Shown piece after piece: positions 1-6,946 of a DNA stretch of 11,251 nt. Position 1 is the stretch's first letter, and every line of letters starts with the position of its first letter. The notes beneath the pieces are model-generated. The model was not told where the DNA came from, made no database searches, and saw nothing but the letters and a program-made list of their open reading frames with translations. The DNA is from DASVFB01 sp036380275. Its GTDB lineage: Bacteria; Actinomycetota; Thermoleophilia; Gaiellales; Gaiellaceae. The position numbers and the translations under genes are program-made. The stretch covers positions 1-11,251 of the forward strand of contig DASVFB010000105.1 in NCBI GenBank assembly GCA_036380275.1, read 5' to 3'.

Positions 1-617
<617 letters not shown>

Positions 618-757
618 GTTCGTTCGCTCCTTCGTCGGGGTCACGGACGGCGCAACGAACCGGGACGCTGCGCGCGTCACACGGGTTAGAACGCTTCGGC
701 GCGACCCCGTATTCCCCTCTGGAGACTCGTCCGAAACGGCCGATACGGTCCTCGGCC
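618..757. promoter_or_regulatory. Divergent promoter region between the first sigma gene and nucS
   Basis: This gap of 140 bp drives two genes in opposite directions. On the plus strand TACGGT (744-749) lies 8 nt before the nucS ATG, which fits a -10 element giving a leaderless nucS mRNA; no good -35 hexamer is visible. On the minus strand AAGGAG (632-627) is a strong ribosome-binding site for the sigma gene, so that mRNA should carry a leader. I found no clear TANNNT -10 for it. Confidence 0.5.
744..749 (+). promoter_or_regulatory. Candidate -10 element of leaderless nucS
   Basis: TACGGT fits TANNNT and ends 8 nt before the ATG at 758, so transcription would start at or within a base or two of the start codon. 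No Shine-Dalgarno sequence is present in the short gap. Confidence 0.5.
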
Positions 758-1429
758 ATGCGCCTGATCGTGGCTCGTTGCGAAGTTCACTATACCGGCC
801 GGCTAAACGCGATCCTGCCTGAATCGACGCGTTTACTGATGCTTAAAGAAGACGGATCCGTTCTCGTCCATGCCGACTCGGGCGGGTTCAAGCCACTGAA
901 CTGGATGACCCCGCCGACCGTGATCGAGGAGACCGCAACGGCGATCGTCGTGCGGAAACGTGCCGGCAAGACCGAGGATCGGCTCGAGATCCGCCTGTTC
1001 GACGTGCTTAGCGATGCCACGCACGAGATGGGGGAGGCGGCGGCGCTCGAGAAGGACGGCGTTGAGCGCGACCTCCAGGAGCTCCTCGCGGAGCGACCGG
1101 ACTCCCTCGGCGGCGACCTTCGACTCGTGCGCCGCGAGTGGCCGACCGACATCGGCCCTGTCGATCTGATGTGCCGCGACGAGGACGACGGCTGGGTCGC
1201 GGTCGAGATCAAGCGCATGGGGACCATCGACGCGGTCGAGCAGCTAAGCCGCTACCTCGAGCGCATCCGCCGCGACCCTGCGCTCGACGGCGCGCGCGGG
1301 GTCCTCGCAGCGCAACGCTTCAAGCCGCAGGCCGTCGTGCTCGCGGAGGCGCGCGGGATTCACTGCGTGGAGGTCGATCTCGCTGTTCTTCGCGGCGACC
1401 GCGAGCCCGACCTGACACTCTTCGTCTAG
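758..1429 (+). CDS. nucS: Mismatch-specific endonuclease NucS/EndoMS
   Basis: NucS cuts both strands at mismatched base pairs. In actinobacteria without MutS/MutL it starts non-canonical mismatch repair and works with the DNA sliding clamp. The 223 residues match the family over their whole length. The N-terminal beta-rich DNA-binding and dimerisation domain (about 1-110) carries YTGRL, DGSVLVHAD and KPLNWMTPP. The C-terminal restriction-like nuclease domain (about 120-223) carries GPVDLMCRD (Asp136) and VAVEIKR (Glu150, Lys152), the D-ExK catalytic set, followed by QLSRYLE. The tail ends in DLTLFV; in relatives a similar C-terminal LF-type tail binds the clamp, but here one Val follows. The start is ATG without a Shine-Dalgarno site, 8 nt after TACGGT, so probably leaderless. 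The gene is monocistronic, divergent from a sigma gene and convergent with infA. Confidence 0.95.
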   Translation: MRLIVARCEVHYTGRLNAILPESTRLLMLKEDGSVLVHADSGGFKPLNWMTPPTVIEETATAIVVRKRAGKTEDRLEIRLFDVLSDATHEMGEAAALEKDGVERDLQELLAERPDSLGGDLRLVRREWPTDIGPVDLMCRDEDDGWVAVEIKRMGTIDAVEQLSRYLERIRRDPALDGARGVLAAQRFKPQAVVLAEARGIHCVEVDLAVLRGDREPDLTLFV

Positions 1430-1444
1430 CCGCAATTCGCAGAA

Positions 1445-1572
1445 GGCGCGGCTTTGCCGCGCCGACGCGTACAAGGATCGAAGCGAGATCCTTTGCCTAC
1501 CGCCAAAAGGCACGCGCGCCGCAGGCGCGCCTGCGGTCTAGCCTCGCGCGAAATGCGCAGCATTTCGCGCGA
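1445..1572 (-). repeat. Composite three-hairpin repeat, copy A
   Basis: Read on the minus strand from the infA stop there are three hairpins. H1 is a perfect 13-bp stem, TCGCGCGAAATGC with its complement (1572-1560 and 1556-1544), loop TGC. After 8 nt comes H2, GCGCGCC stem with loop TGC (1530-1514), extended outward past a G.G mismatch by three more pairs. H3 is a perfect 8-bp stem GGCGCGGC with loop AAA (1463-1445). A further 7-bp stem AAGGATC/GATCCTT (1473-1493) sits between H2 and H3. The GACC before H2 and TTTTGGCGG after it recur in copy B at 7307-7436, which lies in the opposite orientation. The positions between convergent nucS and infA suit a two-way terminator, although no T-run follows any stem. 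Confidence 0.85.
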
Positions 1573-1574
1573 AA

Positions 1575-1799
1575 CTAGCGATACCGGTAGACGATCCGGC
1601 CGCGGTTGAGATCGTAGGCCGACAACTCGACCTTGATCTTGTCTCCCGGCAGGATGCGGATGCGGTGTCGCCGCATCTTTCCGGCCGTGTACCCGAGCGT
1701 CTCGTGACCGTTTTCGAGCGCGATCCGGTACATGCCGTTTCGGAAGGCCTCCATCACTTCGCCTTCCAGTTCGATTTTCTCTTCCTTGCCTTCTGCCAT
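1575..1799 (-). CDS. infA: Translation initiation factor IF-1
   Basis: IF-1 binds the A site of the 30S subunit during initiation, together with IF-2 and IF-3. The protein has 74 residues, the normal size, and is a single S1-like OB fold. Family marks are GEVMEAFRNGMYRIALENGH (about 13-32), GKMRRHRIRILPGDKIKVEL (40-59) and the C-terminal YDLNRGRIVYRYR. Where many actinobacterial IF-1 proteins read AHISGKMR, this one reads GYTAGKMRRHRIR, recalling the HTAGRMRKNRIR form of many proteobacteria (from memory of the family). AAGGAG ends 5 nt before the ATG, so translation is Shine-Dalgarno-led. The gene lies 62 nt behind a cold-shock gene, not in a ribosomal-protein cluster, so it could be a second IF-1. 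An 11-bp hairpin lies just upstream of its ribosome-binding site, and a 13-bp hairpin begins 2 nt after its stop. Confidence 0.95.
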   Translation of the reverse strand: MAEGKEEKIELEGEVMEAFRNGMYRIALENGHETLGYTAGKMRRHRIRILPGDKIKVELSAYDLNRGRIVYRYR

Positions 1800-1818
1800 T
1801 CACTCTCCTTGCGACGTC

Positions 1819-1844
1819 CCGCCCGCACCCAACGGTGCGGGCGG
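1819..1844 (-). terminator. 11-bp GC hairpin between csp and infA (attenuator or terminator)
   Basis: A perfect 11-bp stem CCGCCCGCACC / GGTGCGGGCGG with a 4-nt loop starts 17 nt after the csp stop and ends 8 nt before the infA AAGGAG. No T-run follows, so it is not a standard intrinsic terminator. It could partly terminate csp transcription, protect the csp mRNA 3' end, or influence infA translation. The structure is certain as sequence; its role is inferred. Confidence 0.55.
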
Positions 1845-1861
1845 AATCGCCTGAACTCGTC

Positions 1862-2068
1862 CTACGCGACGGCCGTCACGTTCGTCGCCTCGGGGCCCTT
1901 CTCGCCCTCGCGCGACTCGAACTCGACCTTCGCGCCTTCGGCGAGGGTCTTGAAGCCATTACCGGTGATCTGAGAGTGGTGGACGAAAAGATCCTTGCCA
2001 CCCTCCTCGGGCGTGATGAACCCGTAGCCCTTCGCATCACTGAACCACTTCACGGTTCCAGTTGCCAT
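1862..2068 (-). CDS. Cold-shock protein, CspA family
   Basis: A 68-residue single cold-shock domain, an OB fold that binds single-stranded RNA and DNA and acts as an RNA chaperone in the cytoplasm. It carries both ribonucleoprotein motifs, KGYGFI (about 13-18) and DLFVHHSQI (about 26-34), with the usual start TGTVKWF. The typical second aromatic stretch near 37 is NGFKTL. Length and sequence are standard. GGGAGG lies upstream of the ATG, separated from it by TG and a run of eight T. A candidate -10 (2154-2159) would give an unusually long leader of about 80 nt for this window, where most genes look leaderless. It lies between the second sigma gene and infA on the same strand and may share transcription with either. 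Confidence 0.96.
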   Translation of the reverse strand: MATGTVKWFSDAKGYGFITPEEGGKDLFVHHSQITGNGFKTLAEGAKVEFESREGEKGPEATNVTAVA

Positions 2069-2141
2069 AAAAAAAACACCTCCCTTACCAAGTTCACGAA
2101 CGGGTAGTGGAAGTGCTTGGCACGACCTGTACTCGCTCTCG

Positions 2142-2159
2142 TGTTCGTCGAACAGTCTA
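2142..2159 (-). promoter_or_regulatory. Candidate csp -10 element overlapping a 13-bp palindrome
   Basis: On the minus strand TAGACT (2159-2154) fits a -10 hexamer. The palindrome TGTTCGACGAACA (2154-2142; one central base, 6-bp arms) begins in its last base and covers the expected transcription start, as an operator might. The resulting csp leader would be about 80 nt. I see no convincing -35. The palindrome is not the CGAAC-N4-GTTCG LexA box; its half-sites face the other way. Confidence 0.35.
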
Positions 2160-2182
2160 GCCGCTTCCTGCTGAAACCGCGC

Positions 2183-3226
2183 TCACGCAGCGCTGCGAAT
2201 CGCCTCGATCTCGCGGTTGACCGCGAGCCGGCGGAGCGCTTGAGCCTCGATCTGACGCACGCGCTCGCGCGTGAGTCCGAGCCGGCGGCCGATCTCGTCG
2301 AGGGACTTCGGCTCTTGATCTCCGTTCATGCCGTACCGCAGCTTCACGACGTCTTGCTCGCGTTCGGGAAGCGCGCTCACCGCGCGCTTCAGTGTCTCTT
2401 CGGTGAGGCCGACGTGGAGCTCTTCCTCGATGTCGTGGTCCGACGTCGCGACGATGTCGCCGATCGACGAATCGCTGTCGTCCCCGAGCGGCTTGTCGAG
2501 ACTCGTCACTGCACGCGCCGCCTTCTGCACCTCGCGCACCTGCTTCAGCGGGAGCTTCGCGCGCTTCGCCACCTCCTCGTCGGTTGGCTGACGCTCGAGC
2601 TCGGCGACGAGCTCGCGCTCCGCGCGCGAGATCTTCGTCTCGCGCTCGAGGATGTGCACGGGAATCCGAATCGTGCGCGACTTGTTCGCGACACCGCGCT
2701 GAACGGCCTGCCGGATCCACCACGTCGCGTATGTCGAGAACTTGTAGCCGCGTCGCCAATCGAACTTCTCGACCGCACGGATCAGGCCGATGATGCCTTC
2801 CTGGATCAGGTCGAGCAGCGACAGGCCGTGACCCTGGTACTTCTTCGCGATCGAAACGACGAGGCGCAGGTTGGAGTTCACCATCAGATCCTTGGCGGCC
2901 TTGTCGCCGCGCTCGATTCGCTTCGAGAGCGCGACCTCTTCGTCCGCGGTGAGCAGCTTGTACCGACCCGCTTCGTTGAGGAACAGCTGCAGCGCGTCGG
3001 TCGTCGCGTTGACGAGATCGCCGTTGACGTATGTCGCGTCGGGCGCGTTCTCTTTGCAGCAATCGTCGGTCATCTCGAGACCGCGCTCTTCGATCTCCTG
3101 GTAGAGCGCCGACAGCTGCTCGTCGCCGAGGTCGAGATCCTGTGAGAGCCGCTCGAGCTCGGACATACAGACGAAGCCCTCGTCTTCGCCGTGAGCGATC
3201 AGAGCTGCGATTGCGTCCTGAACCAT
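2183..3226 (-). CDS. RNA polymerase sigma-70 factor, primary-type (RpoD/SigA-like)
   Basis: Sigma factor for promoter recognition, 347 residues. Region 1.1-like segment about 1-55 (ALIAHGEDEGFVCMSELE), region 1.2 about 77-108, region 2 about 112-190 with NSNLRLVVSIAKKYQG and FDWRRGYKFSTYATWWIRQA, region 3 about 192-265, region 4 about 278-340 with the helix-turn-helix SLDEIGRRLGLTRERVRQIE (308-327). A DDCCKEN stretch follows region 1.1. The C-terminus ends ALRRLAVNREIEAIRSAA and lacks the LRHPSR-like ending common in housekeeping sigma factors, so it could be the main sigma factor or a close second one. The ATG at 3226 has no clear Shine-Dalgarno site; TAGGTC sits 7 nt before it, an imperfect -10. 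The paralogue at 1-617 shares long stretches, also at DNA level. Downstream are csp and infA on the same strand. Confidence 0.95.
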   Translation of the reverse strand: MVQDAIAALIAHGEDEGFVCMSELERLSQDLDLGDEQLSALYQEIEERGLEMTDDCCKENAPDATYVNGDLVNATTDALQLFLNEAGRYKLLTADEEVALSKRIERGDKAAKDLMVNSNLRLVVSIAKKYQGHGLSLLDLIQEGIIGLIRAVEKFDWRRGYKFSTYATWWIRQAVQRGVANKSRTIRIPVHILERETKISRAERELVAELERQPTDEEVAKRAKLPLKQVREVQKAARAVTSLDKPLGDDSDSSIGDIVATSDHDIEEELHVGLTEETLKRAVSALPEREQDVVKLRYGMNGDQEPKSLDEIGRRLGLTRERVRQIEAQALRRLAVNREIEAIRSAA

Positions 3227-3289
3227 GTCGCTCGACCTATCCCCGTTCTCCCGGTCGGCCTAACCCGGGAACGACCGTCGTGTCTCTGG

Positions 3290-3298
3290 TACTAAACT
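3290..3298 (+). promoter_or_regulatory. Candidate -10 element for the small membrane-protein pair
   Basis: TAAACT (3293-3298) ends 8 nt before the ATG at 3307; the overlapping TACTAA (3290-3295) is a weaker alternative. No Shine-Dalgarno sequence is present, which fits a leaderless transcript. The region 3227-3306 is shared with the divergent sigma gene. Confidence 0.45.
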
Positions 3299-3306
3299 TT
3301 CCGCCT

Positions 3307-3570
3307 ATGTCCGGCGAGTGGTGGGGTTTCATCTTCCTGATGCTCATTATGAAGGTCCCGATCGCCTATCTCGCCGGGGTCGTCTGGTACGCGTGCAAGG
3401 CGCCTGATCCGCCAGAACCGGCGGTGAAGCTCGTTGAAGCGCCCAAGCCCGGGCCGGAGTGTCCGTGGCGGCTGCGCCACCGGCGTCCCGTCGGCCCACG
3501 CCGCCCGCCGACAGGGCCGCGCGTTGGCCGTTCACCGCGGGTCGCGCATGCGTACGCTAGGCGGCGGTGA
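3307..3570 (+). CDS. Small single-span membrane protein with Pro/Arg-rich tail, unknown function
   Basis: I cannot name this 87-residue protein. Residues 5-29 form one hydrophobic segment rich in aromatics (WWGFIFLMLIMKVPIAYLAG and on to WYAC), which suits a membrane anchor. Residues 31-54 are Pro-rich (KAPDPPEPAV), then comes a strongly basic tail with many RR and PR pairs ending HAYARRR. By the positive-inside rule the tail should be cytoplasmic; it could touch nucleic acid or membrane lipids (inference). Cys30 and Cys52 are the only cysteines. The start at ATG 3307 follows a candidate -10 by 8 nt without a Shine-Dalgarno site. Its TGA stop overlaps the GTG start of the next gene in GTGA, so the two are likely translationally coupled. 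Divergent from the sigma gene at 2183-3226. Confidence 0.7.
   Translation: MSGEWWGFIFLMLIMKVPIAYLAGVVWYACKAPDPPEPAVKLVEAPKPGPECPWRLRHRRPVGPRRPPTGPRVGRSPRVAHAYARRR
3553..3558 (+). promoter_or_regulatory. Possible internal -10 element before the second small membrane gene
   Basis: TACGCT ends 8 nt before the GTG at 3567 and lies inside the 3' end of the upstream coding region. It could give a separate leaderless mRNA for the second gene in addition to coupling through the GTGA overlap. Confidence 0.3.
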
Positions 3571-3827
3571 GCGCGGAACCCACCCCGAGGGCAGGATCGG
3601 CCGAGGTCGTCGCCGGTTTCCTAGCGGTCATCTCGATCGCGGCCAGCTTCCTCGCCATCGTCTGGCATCCGATGCGGGTCAGCCCCTTCGCGATCCTTCT
3701 GGCGTTGATCGCGGTCGGCATGGCCCCGCGGACCGCTCGACTACCTGCGCTTGCGGTCGTCATCGGCGCGATCTGCTTTTTCGTCGGCATGACGGTCGCA
3801 GTGACGACGAACAATCCGCTGTATTAG
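3567..3827 (+). CDS. Small three-span membrane protein, unknown function
   Basis: An 86-residue hydrophobic protein that I do not recognise. Three likely membrane segments are visible: about 14-33 (VVAGFLAVISIAASFLAIVW), 38-53 (VSPFAILLALIAVGMA) and 59-80 (LPALAVVIGAICFFVGMTVA). Short polar links HPMR and PRTAR separate them. The N-terminus is short and the C-terminus ends TNNPLY. The GTG start overlaps the upstream TGA by 4 nt in GTGA, so the pair forms an operon of two small membrane proteins. An 18-bp inverted repeat at the stop codon ends the unit. The organisation makes joint function at the membrane likely, but nothing in the sequence tells which. Confidence 0.7.
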   Translation: MSAEPTPRAGSAEVVAGFLAVISIAASFLAIVWHPMRVSPFAILLALIAVGMAPRTARLPALAVVIGAICFFVGMTVAVTTNNPLY

Positions 3828-3874
3828 AAGCCCTCACTGAATGACTCAAGGCTTCATTCTGTGAGAGCTTCTTT
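3827..3874 (+). terminator. Intrinsic terminator of the small membrane-protein operon
   Basis: An inverted repeat with 18-nt arms, GAAGCCCTCACTGAATGA (3827-3844) and TCATTCTGTGAGAGCTTC (3854-3871), 16 of 18 positions paired, 9-nt loop, followed by TTT. It starts on the last base of the TAG stop. The short T-run makes it a modest terminator. The sucA -10 begins only 6 nt after the T-run. Confidence 0.7.
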
Positions 3875-3879
3875 AGCCC

Positions 3880-3885
3880 TACACT
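3880..3885 (+). promoter_or_regulatory. Candidate -10 element of leaderless sucA
   Basis: TACACT ends exactly 6 nt before the GTG at 3892, which puts the transcription start on the start codon. The -35 zone would fall within the preceding terminator stem; no TTGACA-like hexamer is evident. Confidence 0.55.
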
Positions 3886-3891
3886 GAAGGC

Positions 3892-6732
3892 GTGCCGCAT
3901 GACGTCGATGCGCTGAACGCGGGCTTCGCGGGTCAGCTGCTCGAGCAGTATCTCGAGAACCCCGCGTCCGTCCCCGAGGAATGGCGCGCCCTCTTCGAAC
4001 AGGGCGACGACGCCGAGCTGCTCGCGTTGCAGCCCGGCCTGGTGCGGTTGCTCGAGCAGCGTTCCAACGGCGCCCCAACGCCAACGGACACCGTGTCACA
4101 AGGCGCCGCTGTGGCCGAGCCGGAGGTGGACGAGGAGCTACTCGGAGGCGTCGCGGCCGCGATGGCGCTCGTCAAGGCCTATCGCATGCACGGTCATCTC
4201 GCCGCGCGGCTCGATCCGCTCGGCTCCGAGCCTCCCGGCGATCCGGCGCTCGAGCCCGAGCGCATGGTGCCGAGGCTGACGCCCGAGCTCCAGGCGCGCA
4301 TTCCCGCGCGGCTGCTGCGGACGTATGTCGAGGGCGAGACTCTCGCCGAGGCGCTGCCGAAGTTGCAGGAGACATATTGCGGGACGATCGCGTACGAGAT
4401 CGAGCACATCTCGGATCACGAGGAGCGAGTGTGGCTTCGCGAGGCGATCGAGTCGGGCCGGTATCGCGAGCCGCTGAACGACGACGAAGAGCGCGCCTTG
4501 CTCACGCGGCTGACTGAGGTCGAGGGGCTCGAGACGTACCTGAGGAAGGCGTTCCTCGGACAGAAGCAGTTCTCGATCGAGGGCCTCGACGTGCTCGTGC
4601 CAATGCTCGACGAGTCGATTCACCTCGCCGCGGACGCCGGCGCGCACGAGGTCGTGCTCGGGATGGCGCACCGCGGCCGGCTCAACGTGCTCGCGCACGT
4701 CATCGGCCGGCCTTACGAGACGATTCTTCGGGAGTTCGAGGGCGAGCGGATGCTCGAGGCGGTCAGCGCCGACTCGGAGGGCGGCACCGGGGACGTCAAG
4801 TACCACCTCGGCGCGCAGGGCAGGCGCTCGACGAAGAGCGGAGAGATCAACGTCACCCTCGCCGCGAACCCGAGCCATCTCGAGGCCGTCGACCCGGTCG
4901 TAGAGGGACAGACTCGTGCCGACCAGACGGACCGCTCGACACGCGAGGGGCTGCACGACCCTTCGGTCGCGCTCGCGATCCTCATCCACGGCGACGCGGC
5001 GTTTCCGGCCCAGGGCGTCGTCGCCGAGACGCTCAATCTTTCCTACCTCGACGGCTACGCGACCGGTGGCACGCTCCACCTGATCTCGAACAACCAGGTC
5101 GGCTTCACGACCGAGCCAGAGGAAGGGCGCTCGACGCGCTACTCGAGCGACCTCGCAAAGGGTTTCGACGCGCCGATCATCCACGTGAACGCCGACGATC
5201 CGGAGGCCGCGGTCTCAGCCGTGCGACTCGCCCTTGCGTTCCGCCGCCGCTTCTGTGACGACGTCGTCATCGACCTGGTGGGCTACAGGCGCCACGGGCA
5301 CAACGAGCAGGACGAGCCGGCGTACACGCAGCCGCTGATGGCTGCGCGCATCGCTCGCCATCCGTCCGTGCTCACGCAGTTTGCCGAGCGGCTCGCGGAG
5401 CGCGGGATCGTCTCGCGCGAGGAGGCAGATCGGCTCCTCGAGCAGATGCACGCGGCGCTGCGTAGCGCGCACGAACGGTTGAAGGAGTCGATCGCCGCCT
5501 CCGCGCCGAGCGCACCGCGCGACGAGCGGTTGCCGTTCGAGGCGGCGGGCCAGGTCGCCACGGCCGTTCCCGCCGACCGCCTGCGGAGCCTGAACGAGCG
5601 GCTTCTCGAGGTGCCCGAGGGATTCACGATTCATCCCAAGCTCCTACGACAGCTCGAACGGCGGCGCGACGCGTTCGAGGAAGGAGGCATCGACTGGGGG
5701 CAGGCGGAGGGGCTCGCCTTCTGCTCGCTCGTCGTCGAGGGGATCCCCGTCCGGCTCACCGGCCAGGACACCGAGCGCGGAACGTTCTCTCATCGCCACC
5801 TCGTCCTGCACGACGCGGAGAACGGCCAGCGCTGGACGCCGATCCAGCATTTGAACGACGCGACCGCTTCGTTCGAAGTCTTCAACTCGCCGCTGTCCGA
5901 ATACGCGTGCGTCGGCTTCGAGTACGGCTACTCGGTCGCCGCCGCGGATGCGCTCGTGCTGTGGGAGGCCCAGTTCGGGGATTTCGTCAACGGCGCGCAG
6001 ATCGTGATCGACCAGTTCGTCTCCAGCGGCCTCGCGAAGTGGGGGCAGACGTCACGGCTGACGCTCCTGCTCCCGCACGGGTACGAAGGCAACGGGCCCG
6101 AGCACTCGAGCGCGCGCGCCGAGCGCTTTCTGCAGCTCGCCGCACAGGAGAACATCCGGATCGCGAACTGCACGACGTCGGCGCAGTACTTCCACCTGCT
6201 GCGGCGGCAGGCGCTCTCTCCCGCAGCGCGTCCGCTCGTGGTGCTGACGCCCAAGGGGCTCCTGCGGCTCAAGGACGCGGCGTCGACGCTGCAGGATCTG
6301 TCGGAGGGCTCGTTCCGTCCGGTGCTCGACGACCCGACCGTTGAGCATGAGCAGGTCAGCCGTCTCGTCCTTTGCTCGGGCAAGGTCTACTACGACATCG
6401 TCGGTCACGAGGCGCGCGCGCAAGAACGCGGAGTCGCCGTGGCGAGGCTCGAGCAGCTCTATCCGTTCCCGGTCGACGCGGCGGCCGAGCTCTTCCGTGG
6501 CTACCCGAAACTGCACGAGATCGTCTGGGTACAGGAGGAGCCCCAGAACATGGGTCCGTGGCGGGCGATTCGCCACCGGCTCGAGGACGCCGCGGCCGGC
6601 GTCAGCCTTCGTTACGTGGGACGTCCCTGGCGTGCCTCGCCGTCGGAGGGCTATCCGACGGCCCATGGCCGCGAGCAGGACCGGATCGTTAGCGAGGCCC
6701 TTTCCTTGCACGCCGGGCCGCCGCGGTCATAA
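3892..6732 (+). CDS. sucA: 2-oxoglutarate dehydrogenase E1 component
   Basis: Thiamine-diphosphate enzyme that decarboxylates 2-oxoglutarate and passes the succinyl group to lipoyl-E2 in the TCA cycle. At 946 residues it is close to E. coli SucA (933) and lacks the fused acyltransferase domain of mycobacterial Kgd. The N-terminal E1 segment DALNAGFAGQLLEQYLENP (6-24) is followed by a linker of about 50 residues, then KAYRMHGHLAARLDPLG (95-111). MAHRGRLN holds active-site His260; DVKYHLG has His305. The ThDP/Mg motif runs from GDAAF (367) to SNNQVGF (Asn400-Asn401). RRHGHNEQDEPAYTQP is at 466-481. The pyrimidine-binding and C-terminal transketolase-like parts contain EAQFGDFVNGAQ and LLPHGYEGNGPEHSSAR. 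The GTG start lies 6 nt after a -10 and is probably leaderless; an alternative ATG at 3901 lacks support. No E2 or E3 gene is in the window, so the complex is encoded elsewhere. Confidence 0.97.
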   Translation: MPHDVDALNAGFAGQLLEQYLENPASVPEEWRALFEQGDDAELLALQPGLVRLLEQRSNGAPTPTDTVSQGAAVAEPEVDEELLGGVAAAMALVKAYRMHGHLAARLDPLGSEPPGDPALEPERMVPRLTPELQARIPARLLRTYVEGETLAEALPKLQETYCGTIAYEIEHISDHEERVWLREAIESGRYREPLNDDEERALLTRLTEVEGLETYLRKAFLGQKQFSIEGLDVLVPMLDESIHLAADAGAHEVVLGMAHRGRLNVLAHVIGRPYETILREFEGERMLEAVSADSEGGTGDVKYHLGAQGRRSTKSGEINVTLAANPSHLEAVDPVVEGQTRADQTDRSTREGLHDPSVALAILIHGDAAFPAQGVVAETLNLSYLDGYATGGTLHLISNNQVGFTTEPEEGRSTRYSSDLAKGFDAPIIHVNADDPEAAVSAVRLALAFRRRFCDDVVIDLVGYRRHGHNEQDEPAYTQPLMAARIARHPSVLTQFAERLAERGIVSREEADRLLEQMHAALRSAHERLKESIAASAPSAPRDERLPFEAAGQVATAVPADRLRSLNERLLEVPEGFTIHPKLLRQLERRRDAFEEGGIDWGQAEGLAFCSLVVEGIPVRLTGQDTERGTFSHRHLVLHDAENGQRWTPIQHLNDATASFEVFNSPLSEYACVGFEYGYSVAAADALVLWEAQFGDFVNGAQIVIDQFVSSGLAKWGQTSRLTLLLPHGYEGNGPEHSSARAERFLQLAAQENIRIANCTTSAQYFHLLRRQALSPAARPLVVLTPKGLLRLKDAASTLQDLSEGSFRPVLDDPTVEHEQVSRLVLCSGKVYYDIVGHEARAQERGVAVARLEQLYPFPVDAAAELFRGYPKLHEIVWVQEEPQNMGPWRAIRHRLEDAAAGVSLRYVGRPWRASPSEGYPTAHGREQDRIVSEALSLHAGPPRS

Positions 6733-6871
6733 CGGCTGCGCGCACGACTCTCGGGCCGTGCTTCCGCGTTGCCTTGATCAGGCGCCGTCTCTGCCCAGGC
6801 GGAAGCCTCGTCCATAGGTCGAAGGCCGTCAGCGCGATTCCGAAGGGGCCGAGGCGGCGAAGTGGGGCCAT
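6689..6871 (-). CDS. Small basic protein, unknown function, antisense to the sucA 3' end
   Basis: A 60-residue ORF beginning MAPLRRLGPFGIALTAFDLW, then TRLPPGQRRRLIKATRKHGP and a basic tail ending RRARKGPR. AGGAAG lies 9 nt before the ATG at 6871. The composition is that of a short amphipathic or hydrophobic stretch (about 8-21) plus a strongly basic helix (28-60). I recall similar short proteins with an LPP-x-QRRRL core in high-G+C actinobacteria, but cannot name a family. Its last 44 bp overlap the end of sucA on the opposite strand. A longer frame starts at 7057, but that start lies inside the gene at 6984, so the inner ATG is preferred. It could still be a chance ORF of GC-rich DNA. Confidence 0.5.
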   Translation of the reverse strand: MAPLRRLGPFGIALTAFDLWTRLPPGQRRRLIKATRKHGPRVVRAAVMTAAARRARKGPR

Positions 6872-6946
6872 GGGCACATTCTTCCTGATCCCGCTCTCCC
6901 AGGCGCTCTCGTGAGCTTGCGCACGGAGTCCCTCCGCGGAAGGGGC

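Noticed and set aside
1445..1572. CRISPR array or tRNA-like structure in the hairpin-rich gap
   Set aside because: The stems differ from one another and are not regularly spaced direct repeats; there is no cloverleaf, and the same plan recurs at 7307-7436 as an inverted copy.
2142..2154. LexA (SOS) box before csp
   Set aside because: The palindrome is GTTCG-N-CGAAC, while the actinobacterial LexA site is CGAAC-N4-GTTCG; orientation and spacing are wrong.
3307..3827. Toxin-antitoxin pair
   Set aside because: Two short overlapping genes invite this idea, but both products are membrane proteins and no antitoxin DNA-binding domain or known toxin motif is visible.
4138..5184. Long minus-strand ORF of 348 codons inside sucA
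   Set aside because: Antisense shadow of a strongly conserved E1 coding region, with no recognisable motif or ribosome-binding site.
3892..6732. Mycobacterial-type multifunctional Kgd (E1 fused to an E2 catalytic domain)
   Set aside because: The protein has only 946 residues and no acyltransferase domain precedes the E1 part.
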